Source: JAGQNT01 sp964426605
GTDB lineage: Bacteria; Patescibacteriota; Saccharimonadia; Saccharimonadales; UBA4665
Reading direction: 5' to 3'
Length of the DNA: 64,000 bases
Assembly: GCA_964426605.1 (NCBI GenBank)
Contig: CAYRQK010000001.1
Location: forward strand, 372,001 to 436,000
Part shown: positions 14,855 through 22,916 of the stretch, piece after piece
How the letters are laid out: each line of letters opens with the position of its first letter
Numbering within the stretch: position 1 is the stretch's first letter
The notes under the pieces: generated by a model
What the model was told of the DNA's origin: nothing
Database searches by the model: none
Seen by the model: only the letters and a program-made list of their open reading frames with translations
Position numbers and translations under genes: made by a program

Positions 14855-17197
14855 ATGAACAATCAGCCAAACAAGGGCATCTTTATCGCTATCGAGGGCA
14901 CCGATGGTTCTGGTAAAGGTACGCAGTTCACCAAACTCATCGAGCGCCTTGAGAAAGACGGCTACGATATCGCTACCTTCGACTTTCCGCAGTACGAAGC
15001 GCCCTCTAGTTATTTTGTTCGCGAATACCTCAACGGCAAGTATGGTGAAGCTGACGAAGTAGGCCCCTACACCGGCTCACTATTCTTCTCGCTCGATCGT
15101 TATGAGGCCGCGGCCAACATCCGTCAGGCACTTGATGAGGGCAAGGTTGTCGTCGCCAATCGCTTTACGGGTAGCAACATGGCACACCAGGGCACCAAGT
15201 TTGCCAATGCCGAAGAACGCCGCGGCTATTTCATCTGGCTGGACAATCTCGAATTCCAGATGCTCAAGATTCCGCGACCTGACTATAACTTTGTGCTACG
15301 TGTACCGGCCGAAGTCGCCCAGAAACTAGTCGACCAGAAAGAAGCACGCAGTTATACCGACAAGAAGCGTGACATTCACGAAGCTAACCTCAGCCACTTG
15401 CAGCGTGCCGTCGGTGTCTACGATGACTTGTGCGACCTCTTCCCCAAGGATTTCACCCGTATCGATTGTGTACGCGGCGATCGCTTACTCGGTATCGATG
15501 AGGTTCATAAACTGCTCTGGGAGAAAATCAGCCCCAAACTACCAGAAATACACAAAGGCAAAAACACGGTCGCTGCTGCAGTTGATAAACCTGGCTCCAA
15601 AGCTACAATCGTCGATGTTAACCCCTACGTCATCAAGGAGAAAGGCAAGACCAGCATCACGCCAGCAGGCAAAGAATACCTAGCCGGAGCCGTCACAAAT
15701 TCTAATGGTAACGTGTACGCTTTCAATGACACTCTCAGCCCCATAACCATCGCGGCTGCTATGGCGCGACTGAGCCGCCGCGGCGACGATATGCGCCTAA
15801 CCATCCTCGACGAATTTGCTCATGCAATGGGCAAGGACGAAAAGTTACTGCAACGCGTCATTACTGCCTATGGTGACGATTCGGTGCAGCAGTTGGTCGG
15901 CCTGCACCTGGTAGTCGAGAACGCCAGCAACTTGTTGACCAAGAAACTGGAGTGGGGTCGTTTGGCTACCTATCTTGAGCAATCAACTCGCTACATTTAC
16001 TTTGACCAGCGCGATAACAACGGCAATTACCGCTACTATGTGCCCGATCACTTCGATGCCACCACCAAAAACAGCTATTGCGAGATCATGGACGCTATTT
16101 TCGAGACTTATTCCAGCATGGTGCATGATCTGACCGACTATGTTTCGAGTAACTCCAAAACGCCCCGAGAAGAGCGCGATGCGGCCTGGAAGGGCGCTGT
16201 GCGGGCCCAGGCCTGTGATGCAGCCCGAGCAGTCTTACCCACAGCTACGAAGTCGACAGTGGGTATTTTCGCGTCTGGACAGGCCTTAGAAAGTCTGATT
16301 ATGCACTTACTTAGTGACCGCCTCCCCGAGGCCAAGACCGTTGGCCAGCAGTTGCTCGACGAGGCTCGCAAGGTCGTGCCGACATTCCTAGAGCGCGCTG
16401 ACAAACCGGAGCGTGGTGGGGCAGCTATTGCGTACCGCGCCAACACCGAAGAAGCCGTCCGAACACTTGCTCAGGAATATCTGCCCGCTCATTACGGCGA
16501 TGCCAATGACGCAGTTACATTAACCGATATTTGGCCCCGCAACGAAATTGATCTAGTCGCCGACATGATCTACGAACACAGCGATTTACCACTGCAACAG
16601 ATACGTGAGCAAGTTAGCGCCTGGACATTCGAGCAAAAACTCAACGTTTTTGAGGCTTATATAGGCGAGCGGCTCAATCGTCGCCATCGTCCCGGCCGAG
16701 CACTCGAAAAGGCCCACTACAGCTGGGACGTCATGTGCGATTATGGCATTTTCCGCGATTTGCAACGGCATCGTATGGTAGACGATCTGGAGTGGCAACA
16801 ATTAACGCCACGCTTTGGCTACGAAGTGCCGCAGTTAGTCCAAGACGCCGGACTGACCGACCAATTTGAAGCCTGTTTTGACCTTAGTCTCAAACTATAT
16901 AGCCTGTTACAGCAGGCTGGGTACCAACTGGAGGCACAATATGCCACGCTACTGGGCCACCGCATGCGCTGGAAAGTCACTTATAACGCTCGCGAGGCTT
17001 TCCACTTACACGAGCTGCGCACCAGTCCACAGGGCCACCCTGGCTACCGTAAACTGGTGCTGCAAATGCACGAACAATTAACCCAAAGACATCCGTTAAT
17101 GGGCGAAGCTATGAAATTCGTTAACACCGGCGAAGACGAAGAACTCACACGCTTAGCCGCCGAGCGCTATACGCAGTTCAAGCTCAATCAGCTATAG
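14855..17197 (+). CDS. Fused dTMP kinase - duplicated ThyX-like thymidylate synthase
   Basis: The 780-residue protein joins two steps of dTTP synthesis. Residues 1-230 are a thymidylate kinase (P-loop EGTDGSGKGTQ, DRYEAA motif, lid region rich in K/R). After a linker, residues ~255-780 contain two ThyX-like units. The first keeps the LEQSTRY part of the ThyX motif but lacks R-H-R. The second keeps RHR (LQRHRMVDDLEWQQLTPRF) but has lost the serine positions. Flavin-dependent thymidylate synthases make dTMP from dUMP with methylenetetrahydrofolate and NADPH; here the active site may be assembled from both halves. No frameshift is seen at the junction, and GGTGGGGGAG precedes the ATG. The dcd gene is directly upstream. 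Confidence 0.87.
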   Translation: MNNQPNKGIFIAIEGTDGSGKGTQFTKLIERLEKDGYDIATFDFPQYEAPSSYFVREYLNGKYGEADEVGPYTGSLFFSLDRYEAAANIRQALDEGKVVVANRFTGSNMAHQGTKFANAEERRGYFIWLDNLEFQMLKIPRPDYNFVLRVPAEVAQKLVDQKEARSYTDKKRDIHEANLSHLQRAVGVYDDLCDLFPKDFTRIDCVRGDRLLGIDEVHKLLWEKISPKLPEIHKGKNTVAAAVDKPGSKATIVDVNPYVIKEKGKTSITPAGKEYLAGAVTNSNGNVYAFNDTLSPITIAAAMARLSRRGDDMRLTILDEFAHAMGKDEKLLQRVITAYGDDSVQQLVGLHLVVENASNLLTKKLEWGRLATYLEQSTRYIYFDQRDNNGNYRYYVPDHFDATTKNSYCEIMDAIFETYSSMVHDLTDYVSSNSKTPREERDAAWKGAVRAQACDAARAVLPTATKSTVGIFASGQALESLIMHLLSDRLPEAKTVGQQLLDEARKVVPTFLERADKPERGGAAIAYRANTEEAVRTLAQEYLPAHYGDANDAVTLTDIWPRNEIDLVADMIYEHSDLPLQQIREQVSAWTFEQKLNVFEAYIGERLNRRHRPGRALEKAHYSWDVMCDYGIFRDLQRHRMVDDLEWQQLTPRFGYEVPQLVQDAGLTDQFEACFDLSLKLYSLLQQAGYQLEAQYATLLGHRMRWKVTYNAREAFHLHELRTSPQGHPGYRKLVLQMHEQLTQRHPLMGEAMKFVNTGEDEELTRLAAERYTQFKLNQL

Positions 17198-17213
17198 ATG
17201 AGTCATTTCATTC

Positions 17214-17714
17214 TCAGTCATCAAAGGAGGCTTGGTTCTGGATGGTGTAGTCGATAAGACCGTCAGGGTCATGTAACGAGCGAGTCCGCACTATATCAAA
17301 AGCCCACCGACCCATTTGCACTGGGTATGTCGTCACGAGTATGGCAAATTCGGCACCCTTTTGTGCGTAATCGACTATTTCGGTCATCGAATCGCCACTC
17401 AGTCGTTGCAGCATTGACTGGCTGGCCTGGTCAATCTCTAGGTCTTTGTCGTCTTGAGTAAGTTTTACGAGCGGCTCCACAAGGTGGCGTGGGCCAGATA
17501 CTTCACGATCGGTCGTACCTTGCCAATCGGCATCAAACTGGGAGGCCTTCAGTAACATATTCGAGGCGAAGGCAAACATCTCAGTCTTGAGTGGCTTAGG
17601 GATTACTTCACAGCAATAGCTCATAATTTGCGCAGCAGCGCCACAGACTCTACGACGCTGTTCTTCAGGCTGTATACCGTCAGCTAGTAACTCCGGGGCA
17701 GTAGTAATACTCAT
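17214..17714 (-). CDS. Hypothetical protein, 166 aa
   Basis: The protein begins MSITTAPELLADG and is predicted largely helical and acidic, with no signal peptide or membrane helix. The longer start at 17747 would add 11 residues (MDLIFFERNEP) without an RBS; ATG 17714 follows a GAGAGAAA stretch. I do not recognise the family. It converges with tmk-thyX, with 16 nt between stops, and is divergent from the leader-controlled operon at 17.8-18.6 kb. Confidence 0.6.
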   Translation of the reverse strand: MSITTAPELLADGIQPEEQRRRVCGAAAQIMSYCCEVIPKPLKTEMFAFASNMLLKASQFDADWQGTTDREVSGPRHLVEPLVKLTQDDKDLEIDQASQSMLQRLSGDSMTEIVDYAQKGAEFAILVTTYPVQMGRWAFDIVRTRSLHDPDGLIDYTIQNQASFDD

Positions 17715-17800
17715 GGGTTCGTTTCTCTCAAAAAATATCAAATCCACAACGTATCATACACCTTGTGGGCAAATCAGCAAGCATGAACATCATCAGTAAC

Positions 17801-17830
17801 TTGACAATGTTCGCTACGAGGCGTTAGATA
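17801..17830 (+). promoter_or_regulatory. Strong promoter of the attenuator-controlled operon
   Basis: A perfect TTGACA (17801-17806) is followed 17-18 nt later by TTAGAT/TAGATA (17824-17830). Predicted transcription start is about 17837, giving a leader of about 170 nt before the ATG at 18009. Confidence 0.7.
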
Positions 17831-17836
17831 GATAGC

Positions 17837-18008
17837 ATCTTATGGAATTTAACCAAGCGAAGCAGCTTATTCTTATTATTCTCAGCCAACGAGGGCTGTG
17901 CTTCACTATGGTTGAAGCCACCGAGCGCTAGCGCTCACCGCACAGCCCTGTAACCCTAAAATGGCTTCAACCGAAGTCATTTTTTATAACTCTCAAGGAG
18001 AAGACCTT
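17837..18008 (+). ncRNA. Structured 5' leader with terminator and antiterminator (candidate attenuator/riboswitch)
   Basis: Three pairings can be read. Stem A: 17892-17901 with 17940-17949 (10 bp, perfect), enclosing the self-complementary GAGCGCTAGCGCTC (17923-17936). Terminator: 17958-17968 with 17973-17983 (11 bp with one G.U, 4-nt loop AACC), running into a T-run to 17985. Antiterminator: 17910-17920 with 17962-17972 (11 bp, perfect), which cannot form together with either the terminator or an intact stem A interior. An RBS AAGGAG follows at 17995. This is the architecture of a transcription attenuator. I do not recognise the class, and no leader peptide is obvious. Confidence 0.65.
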
Positions 18009-18254
18009 ATGTATTTTTACGAAAACCCTACAAATACGGCAGCACGAGCCTCGAACGGGCTTGAACGATCACGCTGGCGCGATGAGGGTGTTGACCCGGA
18101 ACTGGTAGCCGACCCGTTTGATGTTGCAGCCGAGGCGCGCCGTTGTGCAGATGAAGCCGAACATCTCACGCAATTATTGCAGGCCGAGCGACCACTGTCA
18201 GCGGGCATTGCATACGTCGCTATGCAGCACAGTATGACGCACGAGGAGTACTGA
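18009..18254 (+). CDS. Hypothetical small acidic protein under attenuator control
   Basis: An 81-residue protein starting MYFYENPTNTAAR; the ATG has AAGGAG 8 nt upstream. An in-frame ATG at 17961 would lie inside the terminator hairpin and is rejected. The sequence is acidic, alanine-rich and probably helical in its second half (AAEARRCADEAEHLTQLLQ). No membrane segment. I do not recognise it. It forms an operon with the gene 3 nt downstream. Confidence 0.6.
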   Translation: MYFYENPTNTAARASNGLERSRWRDEGVDPELVADPFDVAAEARRCADEAEHLTQLLQAERPLSAGIAYVAMQHSMTHEEY

Positions 18255-18257
18255 GCC

Positions 18258-18608
18258 ATGCCAGCAAACAGAGGTGACCAACCCGATTGGCAGCCTCGAC
18301 CAGACTTCATGCCCTACGAACGGCACGGGGCGCATTACACGTTCGTGGAACCTGAGACCCAAGACGAAATCCGCGGTTGGCTGGAGAACATTGGTGCTTC
18401 AGCGCTCGCTGTCGCAAATCAATTCGTGGATCCAACAGTCGTAGCCGAGATATATGACGATATGGCCGTACGAATATACGAAGACGTTAGCGGCGACTAT
18501 CTACCACTTGGCATAGCCGTACTGCGGCAGCAATACCGCGAGATGGGCCTAAACCAGTTTTGCTACCAGCAACACGAAGATGGCACAATCGAGACGAAGG
18601 CCAGTTGA
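18258..18608 (+). CDS. Hypothetical protein, second gene of attenuator operon
   Basis: A 116-residue soluble protein starting MPANRGDQPDW, 3 nt after the preceding stop. It has an acidic helical core (AEIYDDMAVRIYEDVSG) and several aromatic residues. No family recognised. Its last codons overlap the -35 box of the rplJ promoter at 18605, so transcription of this operon would run into the L10 leader. Confidence 0.6.
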   Translation: MPANRGDQPDWQPRPDFMPYERHGAHYTFVEPETQDEIRGWLENIGASALAVANQFVDPTVVAEIYDDMAVRIYEDVSGDYLPLGIAVLRQQYREMGLNQFCYQQHEDGTIETKAS

Positions 18609-18818
18609 CCCCCGTTGAGAAATCAAGTATACTCGTACCTAAGTTGCCAAAGACAGTAGCGGCCCCCAAAAAGGCTTAAGAATGCTACCGAGGTACAAAC
18701 CACTCCTAGCGGAGCGTTTGAACATCTTTGGAAACAGAGATGTTTTTGTTTGGCAACAGATACGAAACTGGTCGATGTTCGTACCGCATATTCCAAATAA
18801 TTTGGAGAAATTACACAT
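18605..18818 (+). promoter_or_regulatory. rplJL promoter and ribosomal protein L10 leader with attenuator
   Basis: TTGACC (18605-18610), a 17-nt spacer and TATACT (18628-18633) form a near-consensus promoter. The ~180-nt leader has a GTAGC...GCTAC arm pair (around 18656 and 18683) and then a terminator-like hairpin AACATCT (18721-18727) / AGATGTT (18738-18744), followed by TTTGTTTG. This matches the known L10 leader strategy, in which the L10-(L12)4 complex binds the leader and favours early termination. RBS GGAG precedes ATG 18819. Confidence 0.75.
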
Positions 18819-19343
18819 ATGGCACTAACCAAGCAAGAAAAAAGTGACGTTATCGCTGGAATCGGCGAATTGCTCAAGGAGTCTAAGATGACCGTTGTTG
18901 CCAAATATCAAGGCACAACCGTCAAGGCCCTGCAGCAGCTTCGCCGCGATTCACGCGACAACGGCACCAAGGTTAAAGTGGTCAAGAACCGTTTGGTCAT
19001 CCAGGCGCTCAAAGGTATCGACGCATTCAAAGACATCGACACTGCTGACTTCCAGGGTATGCTTCTCTACGCTTTCAACAGCGAAGACGAAGTTGCACCA
19101 GCACAGATCTTGGCTCAATTTGCGAAGGCTAATCCAACTATCGAGTTCGTGGGCGCCATCTCCGCAGAGGGTAAACTCCTAAGCGCTGATGAAGTCAAAG
19201 CTCTGGCAACCCTGCCAAGCAAGGACCAGCTCATTGCTCAGGTTGTGGCAACACTGTTGTCACCGCTACACGACGTTACCAACGCGCTGTCTGGCAACCT
19301 GCACGCACTACTCGATGGTGTTGAAGCAAAAGCAACCGCATAA
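18819..19343 (+). CDS. rplJ: 50S ribosomal protein L10
   Basis: The 174-residue protein is a full-length L10. Its N-terminal RNA-binding domain (VVAKYQGTTVKALQQLRRD, KVVKNRLVIQAL) is followed by an alpha/beta region and a C-terminal helix that binds L7/L12 dimers (TLLSPLHDVTNALSGNLHAL). It anchors the L7/L12 stalk at the factor-binding centre. It is followed by rplL after 21 nt and preceded by its own leader. Confidence 0.97.
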   Translation: MALTKQEKSDVIAGIGELLKESKMTVVAKYQGTTVKALQQLRRDSRDNGTKVKVVKNRLVIQALKGIDAFKDIDTADFQGMLLYAFNSEDEVAPAQILAQFAKANPTIEFVGAISAEGKLLSADEVKALATLPSKDQLIAQVVATLLSPLHDVTNALSGNLHALLDGVEAKATA

Positions 19344-19364
19344 CAATTATTTAAGGAGAATCAC

Positions 19365-19742
19365 ATGGCTGATATTAAAAAATTGGCAGAAGAGCTCACT
19401 AAGCTAACTGTCCTCGAAGTAAACGAACTGAAGACTGTCCTCAAGGACGAATACGGCATTGAGCCAGCTGCTGCAGCTGTCGCTGTTGCCGGCCCAGCTG
19501 CTGGCGGCGATGCCGCTGCTGCTGACGAAAAGTCTGAGTACGATGTCGTCCTGAAGGACGCTGGTGCTCAGAAAGTCGCTGTCATCAAAGCTGTCAAGGA
19601 CATCACTGGCCTTGGTCTTGGTGAAGCAAAGGCTATCGTCGATGGTGCCCCTAAGACTGTCGTCGAGAAGGCTGCCAAAGAAGACGCTGAAGCGCACAAG
19701 AAGGCTCTCGAAGCCGCTGGTGCAACTGTCGAACTCGCGTAG
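19365..19742 (+). CDS. rplL: 50S ribosomal protein L7/L12
   Basis: The 125-residue protein has the N-terminal dimerisation/L10-binding helices (LAEELTKLTVLEVNELKTVL), an alanine-rich hinge (about residues 40-55) and the globular factor-binding domain (KVAVIKAVKDITGLGLGEAK, APKTVVEKAAKEDAE). AAGGAG precedes the start. A strong terminator follows. Confidence 0.98.
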   Translation: MADIKKLAEELTKLTVLEVNELKTVLKDEYGIEPAAAAVAVAGPAAGGDAAAADEKSEYDVVLKDAGAQKVAVIKAVKDITGLGLGEAKAIVDGAPKTVVEKAAKEDAEAHKKALEAAGATVELA

Positions 19743-19759
19743 TAATCGCAGTTGACCCT

Positions 19760-19791
19760 AAAATGCCGCCTATCATGGGCGGCATTTTATT
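19760..19791 (+). terminator. Terminator of the rplJL operon
   Basis: An 11-bp perfect stem AAAATGCCGCC / GGCGGCATTTT (19760-19770 and 19778-19788) with a 7-nt loop and a T-rich tail ATTTTC. Confidence 0.9.
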
Positions 19792-20095
19792 TTCGTATAC
19801 TCCATGCCACTATACGTGTATAACCGACCGGTGTCAGCAACAATCCAGTGAGACGTAAACGATCACGAAGACAGCAGAGGTTCGCGCACCAAGCACGTAA
19901 TATATTCAGAATTAGATCCCAGAATATAGTCTCCAGGACGATTCGGGTACGTACGGGTACGGGTCAAAAGGGCTCAACTAATTATCCACAGGTTTCGTAG
20001 ATTTTTTTGACACGCACAATCTGACATGGTAGGGTAAAGCCAGAAGTATGCCTTGAGAGCACTACTGGAGTAGAAACAAACGAGAAACAACCACT
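19792..20095 (+). promoter_or_regulatory. Intergenic region with promoter and one DnaA-box-like site
   Basis: No gene is visible here. A promoter TTGACA (20007-20012), 17 nt, TAGGGT (20030-20035) lies about 60 nt before the next start. One perfect DnaA-box consensus TTATCCACA is at 19982-19990, and a short tandem CGGGTAC repeat lies at 19944-19962. A single box without a cluster or AT-rich unwinding element is not enough to call an origin. Confidence 0.5.
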
Positions 20096-20605
20096 ATGGC
20101 AGATATACCCGAAAAACAAATTAAACGCCTACGGGCTCTGATACAAGAGGCTGAAACAAACCTTGCTGCAGCGACTGAACTGCTGGTGAGTATTGTTGGT
20201 GACGACGAGAGAGTTGCGCCAGTTGCTCGCGAAGACACGCTTGGTAAAATTATCGAGGGTGTATTCGACGGTCAGAACATGGTCGGGTCAGATGGCAAGA
20301 TGTACCCCGTGCCCGCTAACTACGCCAGCAAATCTAAACTCGTACAGGGTGATATCCTCAAACTGACTATTGCCGACGACGGCGCATTTTTATACAAGCA
20401 GATTGGGCCCGTACCTCGCAAACAGATTGTAGGCGCATTGATCCTCGAGAACGGCCACTATTTTGTCGACACCGGTGCAAAGAAGCTCCGTGTACTACTA
20501 GCAAGTGTGACGTACTTCAAGGCGAAGCCTGGTGATCAAGTGAGTGTCAACGTTCCCGAAGACGATGCTAACGCCGAGTGGGCCGCCCTCGAAGCTGCCC
20601 TGTAG
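20096..20605 (+). CDS. Conserved-looking hypothetical protein
   Basis: A 169-residue soluble protein. Residues 1-45 are a helical segment (EKQIKRLRALIQEAETNLAAA), followed by a beta-rich part with GSDGKMYPVPANYASKSKLV and LVQGDILKLTIADDGAFLY. The latter looks like a small beta-barrel, with a second half VGALILENGHYFVDTG and ending in acidic residues. Codon use matches the housekeeping neighbours and it has its own promoter. I do not recognise an established family, and a nucleic-acid-binding function would be a guess. Confidence 0.65.
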   Translation: MADIPEKQIKRLRALIQEAETNLAAATELLVSIVGDDERVAPVAREDTLGKIIEGVFDGQNMVGSDGKMYPVPANYASKSKLVQGDILKLTIADDGAFLYKQIGPVPRKQIVGALILENGHYFVDTGAKKLRVLLASVTYFKAKPGDQVSVNVPEDDANAEWAALEAAL

Positions 20606-20738
20606 CGTAAAGTAAACCCCGATTATTCCTCCTTTATACTAAGACAAAGCAGGGGGGCAGTCTACGGCGGCCCGACCAAGGTGACAACGCTGGATGTATG
20701 ATCCAAATCGAGGACTTGCGCTAGAATAGTACATAGAT

Positions 20739-21326
20739 ATGGCCAAACTTTATTTCCGTTACAGCGCAATGAACAGCGGCAAGAGCACGGCGCTATTGCA
20801 AGCCGCCTTCAATTACGAAGAGCGGGGCATGAAAGTCGTGATCGTCAAACCTGCCATCGATCGCAAGGGCGACGACAAGGTAGTCTCGCGACTGGGTGTC
20901 AGTCGTACTGCAGATATATTGGTGGCTCCCGCGGATGACATCGGACAGCTCCTTGGTGATATTTCGAATATCCATTGCGTGCTCGTTGATGAAGCTCAGT
21001 TTTTGCAGCCAGCTCAGGTCGACGAGTTGTTCTGGTTTGCGGTCAATAGTGGTGTACCGGTCATGGCGTACGGACTACGCACCGACTTCTCAACCGTGGG
21101 ATTCCCAGGTGCCAGCCGGTTGCTCGAAATGGCACACGAATTGCAAGAGCTCAAAACCATCTGTCGGTGTGGTAAAAAAGCCATGCTCAACGGCCGTAAG
21201 ATCAACGGCCAGTTTGTGTTTAGTGGCGAACAAGTAGCCATCGATGGCCATAACAGTGTGGAATACGAATCCCTCTGTGGTGCTTGCTATCAACGATTCA
21301 AGGATGCACCGGGGCGCACGGCTTAG
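20739..21326 (+). CDS. tdk: Thymidine kinase (type II)
   Basis: The 195-residue protein has the P-loop SAMNSGKSTALL at the N-terminus, the Walker B/catalytic VLVDEAQFLQ, the substrate loop GLRTDFSTVGFPGASRLL, and the zinc-binding lasso with ICRCGKKA and SLCGACYQRF (two C-x2-C pairs, counting C-R-C-G as the variant first pair). It phosphorylates thymidine to dTMP for salvage. TAGAAT at 20722-20727 lies 11 nt before the ATG, with no RBS, so the message is probably nearly leaderless. Confidence 0.95.
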   Translation: MAKLYFRYSAMNSGKSTALLQAAFNYEERGMKVVIVKPAIDRKGDDKVVSRLGVSRTADILVAPADDIGQLLGDISNIHCVLVDEAQFLQPAQVDELFWFAVNSGVPVMAYGLRTDFSTVGFPGASRLLEMAHELQELKTICRCGKKAMLNGRKINGQFVFSGEQVAIDGHNSVEYESLCGACYQRFKDAPGRTA

Positions 21327-21375
21327 CAGTTTTTACAGCAGCATTTTGACATATAGCCGAGTATAATAACCTTGA

Positions 21376-22896
21376 ATGGGGCAGGCATTATATCGGAAAT
21401 ATCGGTCCAAGAGCTTGGCAGAGATTATCGGCCAAGAACACATAACCGAAACATTGACACAGGCACTGAAAAGCGGTCGGATTAGTCATGCCTATTTATT
21501 TACAGGGCCACGGGGTGTCGGCAAAACCAGTATTGCGCGCATTTTAGCCCACGAAATCAATGGTCTGCCGTACAACCACGAAGACAATCACATCGATATT
21601 ATCGAGATTGATGCCGCTAGCAACCGGGGCATTGACGAGATTCGTGACCTGCGCGAGAAAGTCTATATGGCACCTGTTTCGGCCAAGTACAAGGTGTACA
21701 TCATTGATGAGGTTCATATGCTGACCACTCAGGCCTTCAATGCGCTGTTAAAGACACTCGAGGAGCCACCAGAGCACGTGGTATTCATCTTGGCCACTAC
21801 CGAAGCCCATAAGCTGCCCGAGACCATCATCAGCCGCACCCAGCGTCACATTTTTCGACCAGTCGACCAACAAAAGGTTGTTGAACACTTGCGCAGCATT
21901 GCTAAAACAGAGAAGCTCGATATCGATGACGCGGCACTTGAGCTATTTGCGGCCCATGGCGAAGGCAGTTTCCGCGACAGCATCAGCCTACTCGACCAAG
22001 CAAGCGGACTCGGCAAAGTTACAGCAGACGTGGCCCAGACGATGCTCGGCGTGCCGCCGCAGGAAGCCATCGCAGCGCTCCTAGCCGCCGTAACGGACGC
22101 TGACAGTGCACAAGTTATCGCTCAGCTCGAGAGCCTCTCGGTGCAAGGCTTCCAGGCTACTGCCGTCGCCAAACGTCTGGGAGCGACAGTCCGCAACGAG
22201 TTTTTGAGTCAGACAGGTAGCCTCTTGGCCACTCAACAATTGACTCTGATGCGCTCGCTGATACCAGTTCCGGCGGCAGCCGACCCGACGCGACTACTCG
22301 AAATTGTCTTGTTCGAGGCAATGCCACGTACCGATGCCGTACGCACCGTGACAGCCCCGCCAACCCCTAAGCCAAAGGACAAGCCACCCGTTGCCACAAG
22401 TACCCCTCTCGCACCTAAAGCACCACCCAAGACACCACCTGAACCAGCAAAGTCGCCAATAGTCGAAGTAGCCGACAAGATCATACCGGCTGAAAAGGAG
22501 GCTGACACCATCACGGCCACCGGTGAGCCTCTCGACCCCAACACCTGGCCCAAGGTCCTCGACGCACTCAAGAAGCAATACAACACACTGTACGGCGTCA
22601 TGCGCATGGCGGTGCCGGAATTTGAAGGCGATAAGCTAACCTTGCGTTTCCGGTTTGCCTTCCATCAAAAGCGCATGAACGAAACCAAGCACCGACAAAT
22701 CGTTATCGATATCATCAAAGATATAACAGGGCAGATACCACATATTGAGTGCGTCCACGACACCGCTGCTACACTGGCTAGTGAACCGATTGGAGCAGCC
22801 GAGCCAGCAGTCCCAGAACCTGCCGTCAGCATGCCTTCTAGCTCACTTTCAGCCATTAGCAATATCTTCGGTGGCGGCGAGCTGCTAGAATCGTAA
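21376..22896 (+). CDS. dnaX: DNA polymerase III subunit gamma/tau, no zinc module
   Basis: The 506-residue protein is a clamp-loader ATPase: MGQALYRKYRSKSLAEIIGQ, Walker A GPRGVGKTSIA, DEVHMLT, LEEPPEHVVFILATTE, SRTQRHIFR. A proline-rich linker (~330-390) leads to a C-terminal domain. The four cysteines that bind zinc after the P-loop in most DnaX proteins are missing; the corresponding segment reads NGLPYNHEDNHIDIIEI. A perfect TATAAT at 21362-21367 lies 8 nt before the ATG with no RBS, indicating a leaderless mRNA. dnaB follows after 20 nt. Confidence 0.96.
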   Translation: MGQALYRKYRSKSLAEIIGQEHITETLTQALKSGRISHAYLFTGPRGVGKTSIARILAHEINGLPYNHEDNHIDIIEIDAASNRGIDEIRDLREKVYMAPVSAKYKVYIIDEVHMLTTQAFNALLKTLEEPPEHVVFILATTEAHKLPETIISRTQRHIFRPVDQQKVVEHLRSIAKTEKLDIDDAALELFAAHGEGSFRDSISLLDQASGLGKVTADVAQTMLGVPPQEAIAALLAAVTDADSAQVIAQLESLSVQGFQATAVAKRLGATVRNEFLSQTGSLLATQQLTLMRSLIPVPAAADPTRLLEIVLFEAMPRTDAVRTVTAPPTPKPKDKPPVATSTPLAPKAPPKTPPEPAKSPIVEVADKIIPAEKEADTITATGEPLDPNTWPKVLDALKKQYNTLYGVMRMAVPEFEGDKLTLRFRFAFHQKRMNETKHRQIVIDIIKDITGQIPHIECVHDTAATLASEPIGAAEPAVPEPAVSMPSSSLSAISNIFGGGELLES

Positions 22897-22916
22897 GAGC
22901 AAGCAGAGGGAGTAGC

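Noticed and set aside
17923..17936. GAGCGCTAGCGCTC palindrome as a repressor operator
   Set aside because: It lies ~90 nt downstream of the promoter within a larger RNA fold, so a role as a hairpin inside the attenuator is the simpler reading.
19944..19962. Tandem CGGGTAC repeats as iterons or a CRISPR-like array
   Set aside because: Only about three imperfect short units in 20 nt, with no spacers; no CRISPR array or cas gene is seen anywhere in the window.
19982..19990. DnaA box TTATCCACA near replication genes, possible oriC
   Set aside because: Only one perfect box; no second clear box, no AT-rich unwinding element, and dnaA/dnaN are absent. The match is likely by chance in a promoter region.
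20606..20738. SRP (4.5S) RNA gene expected near dnaX/recR
   Set aside because: No GGAAG-type tetraloop core or long complementary arms are present in this gap or in 19792-20095.
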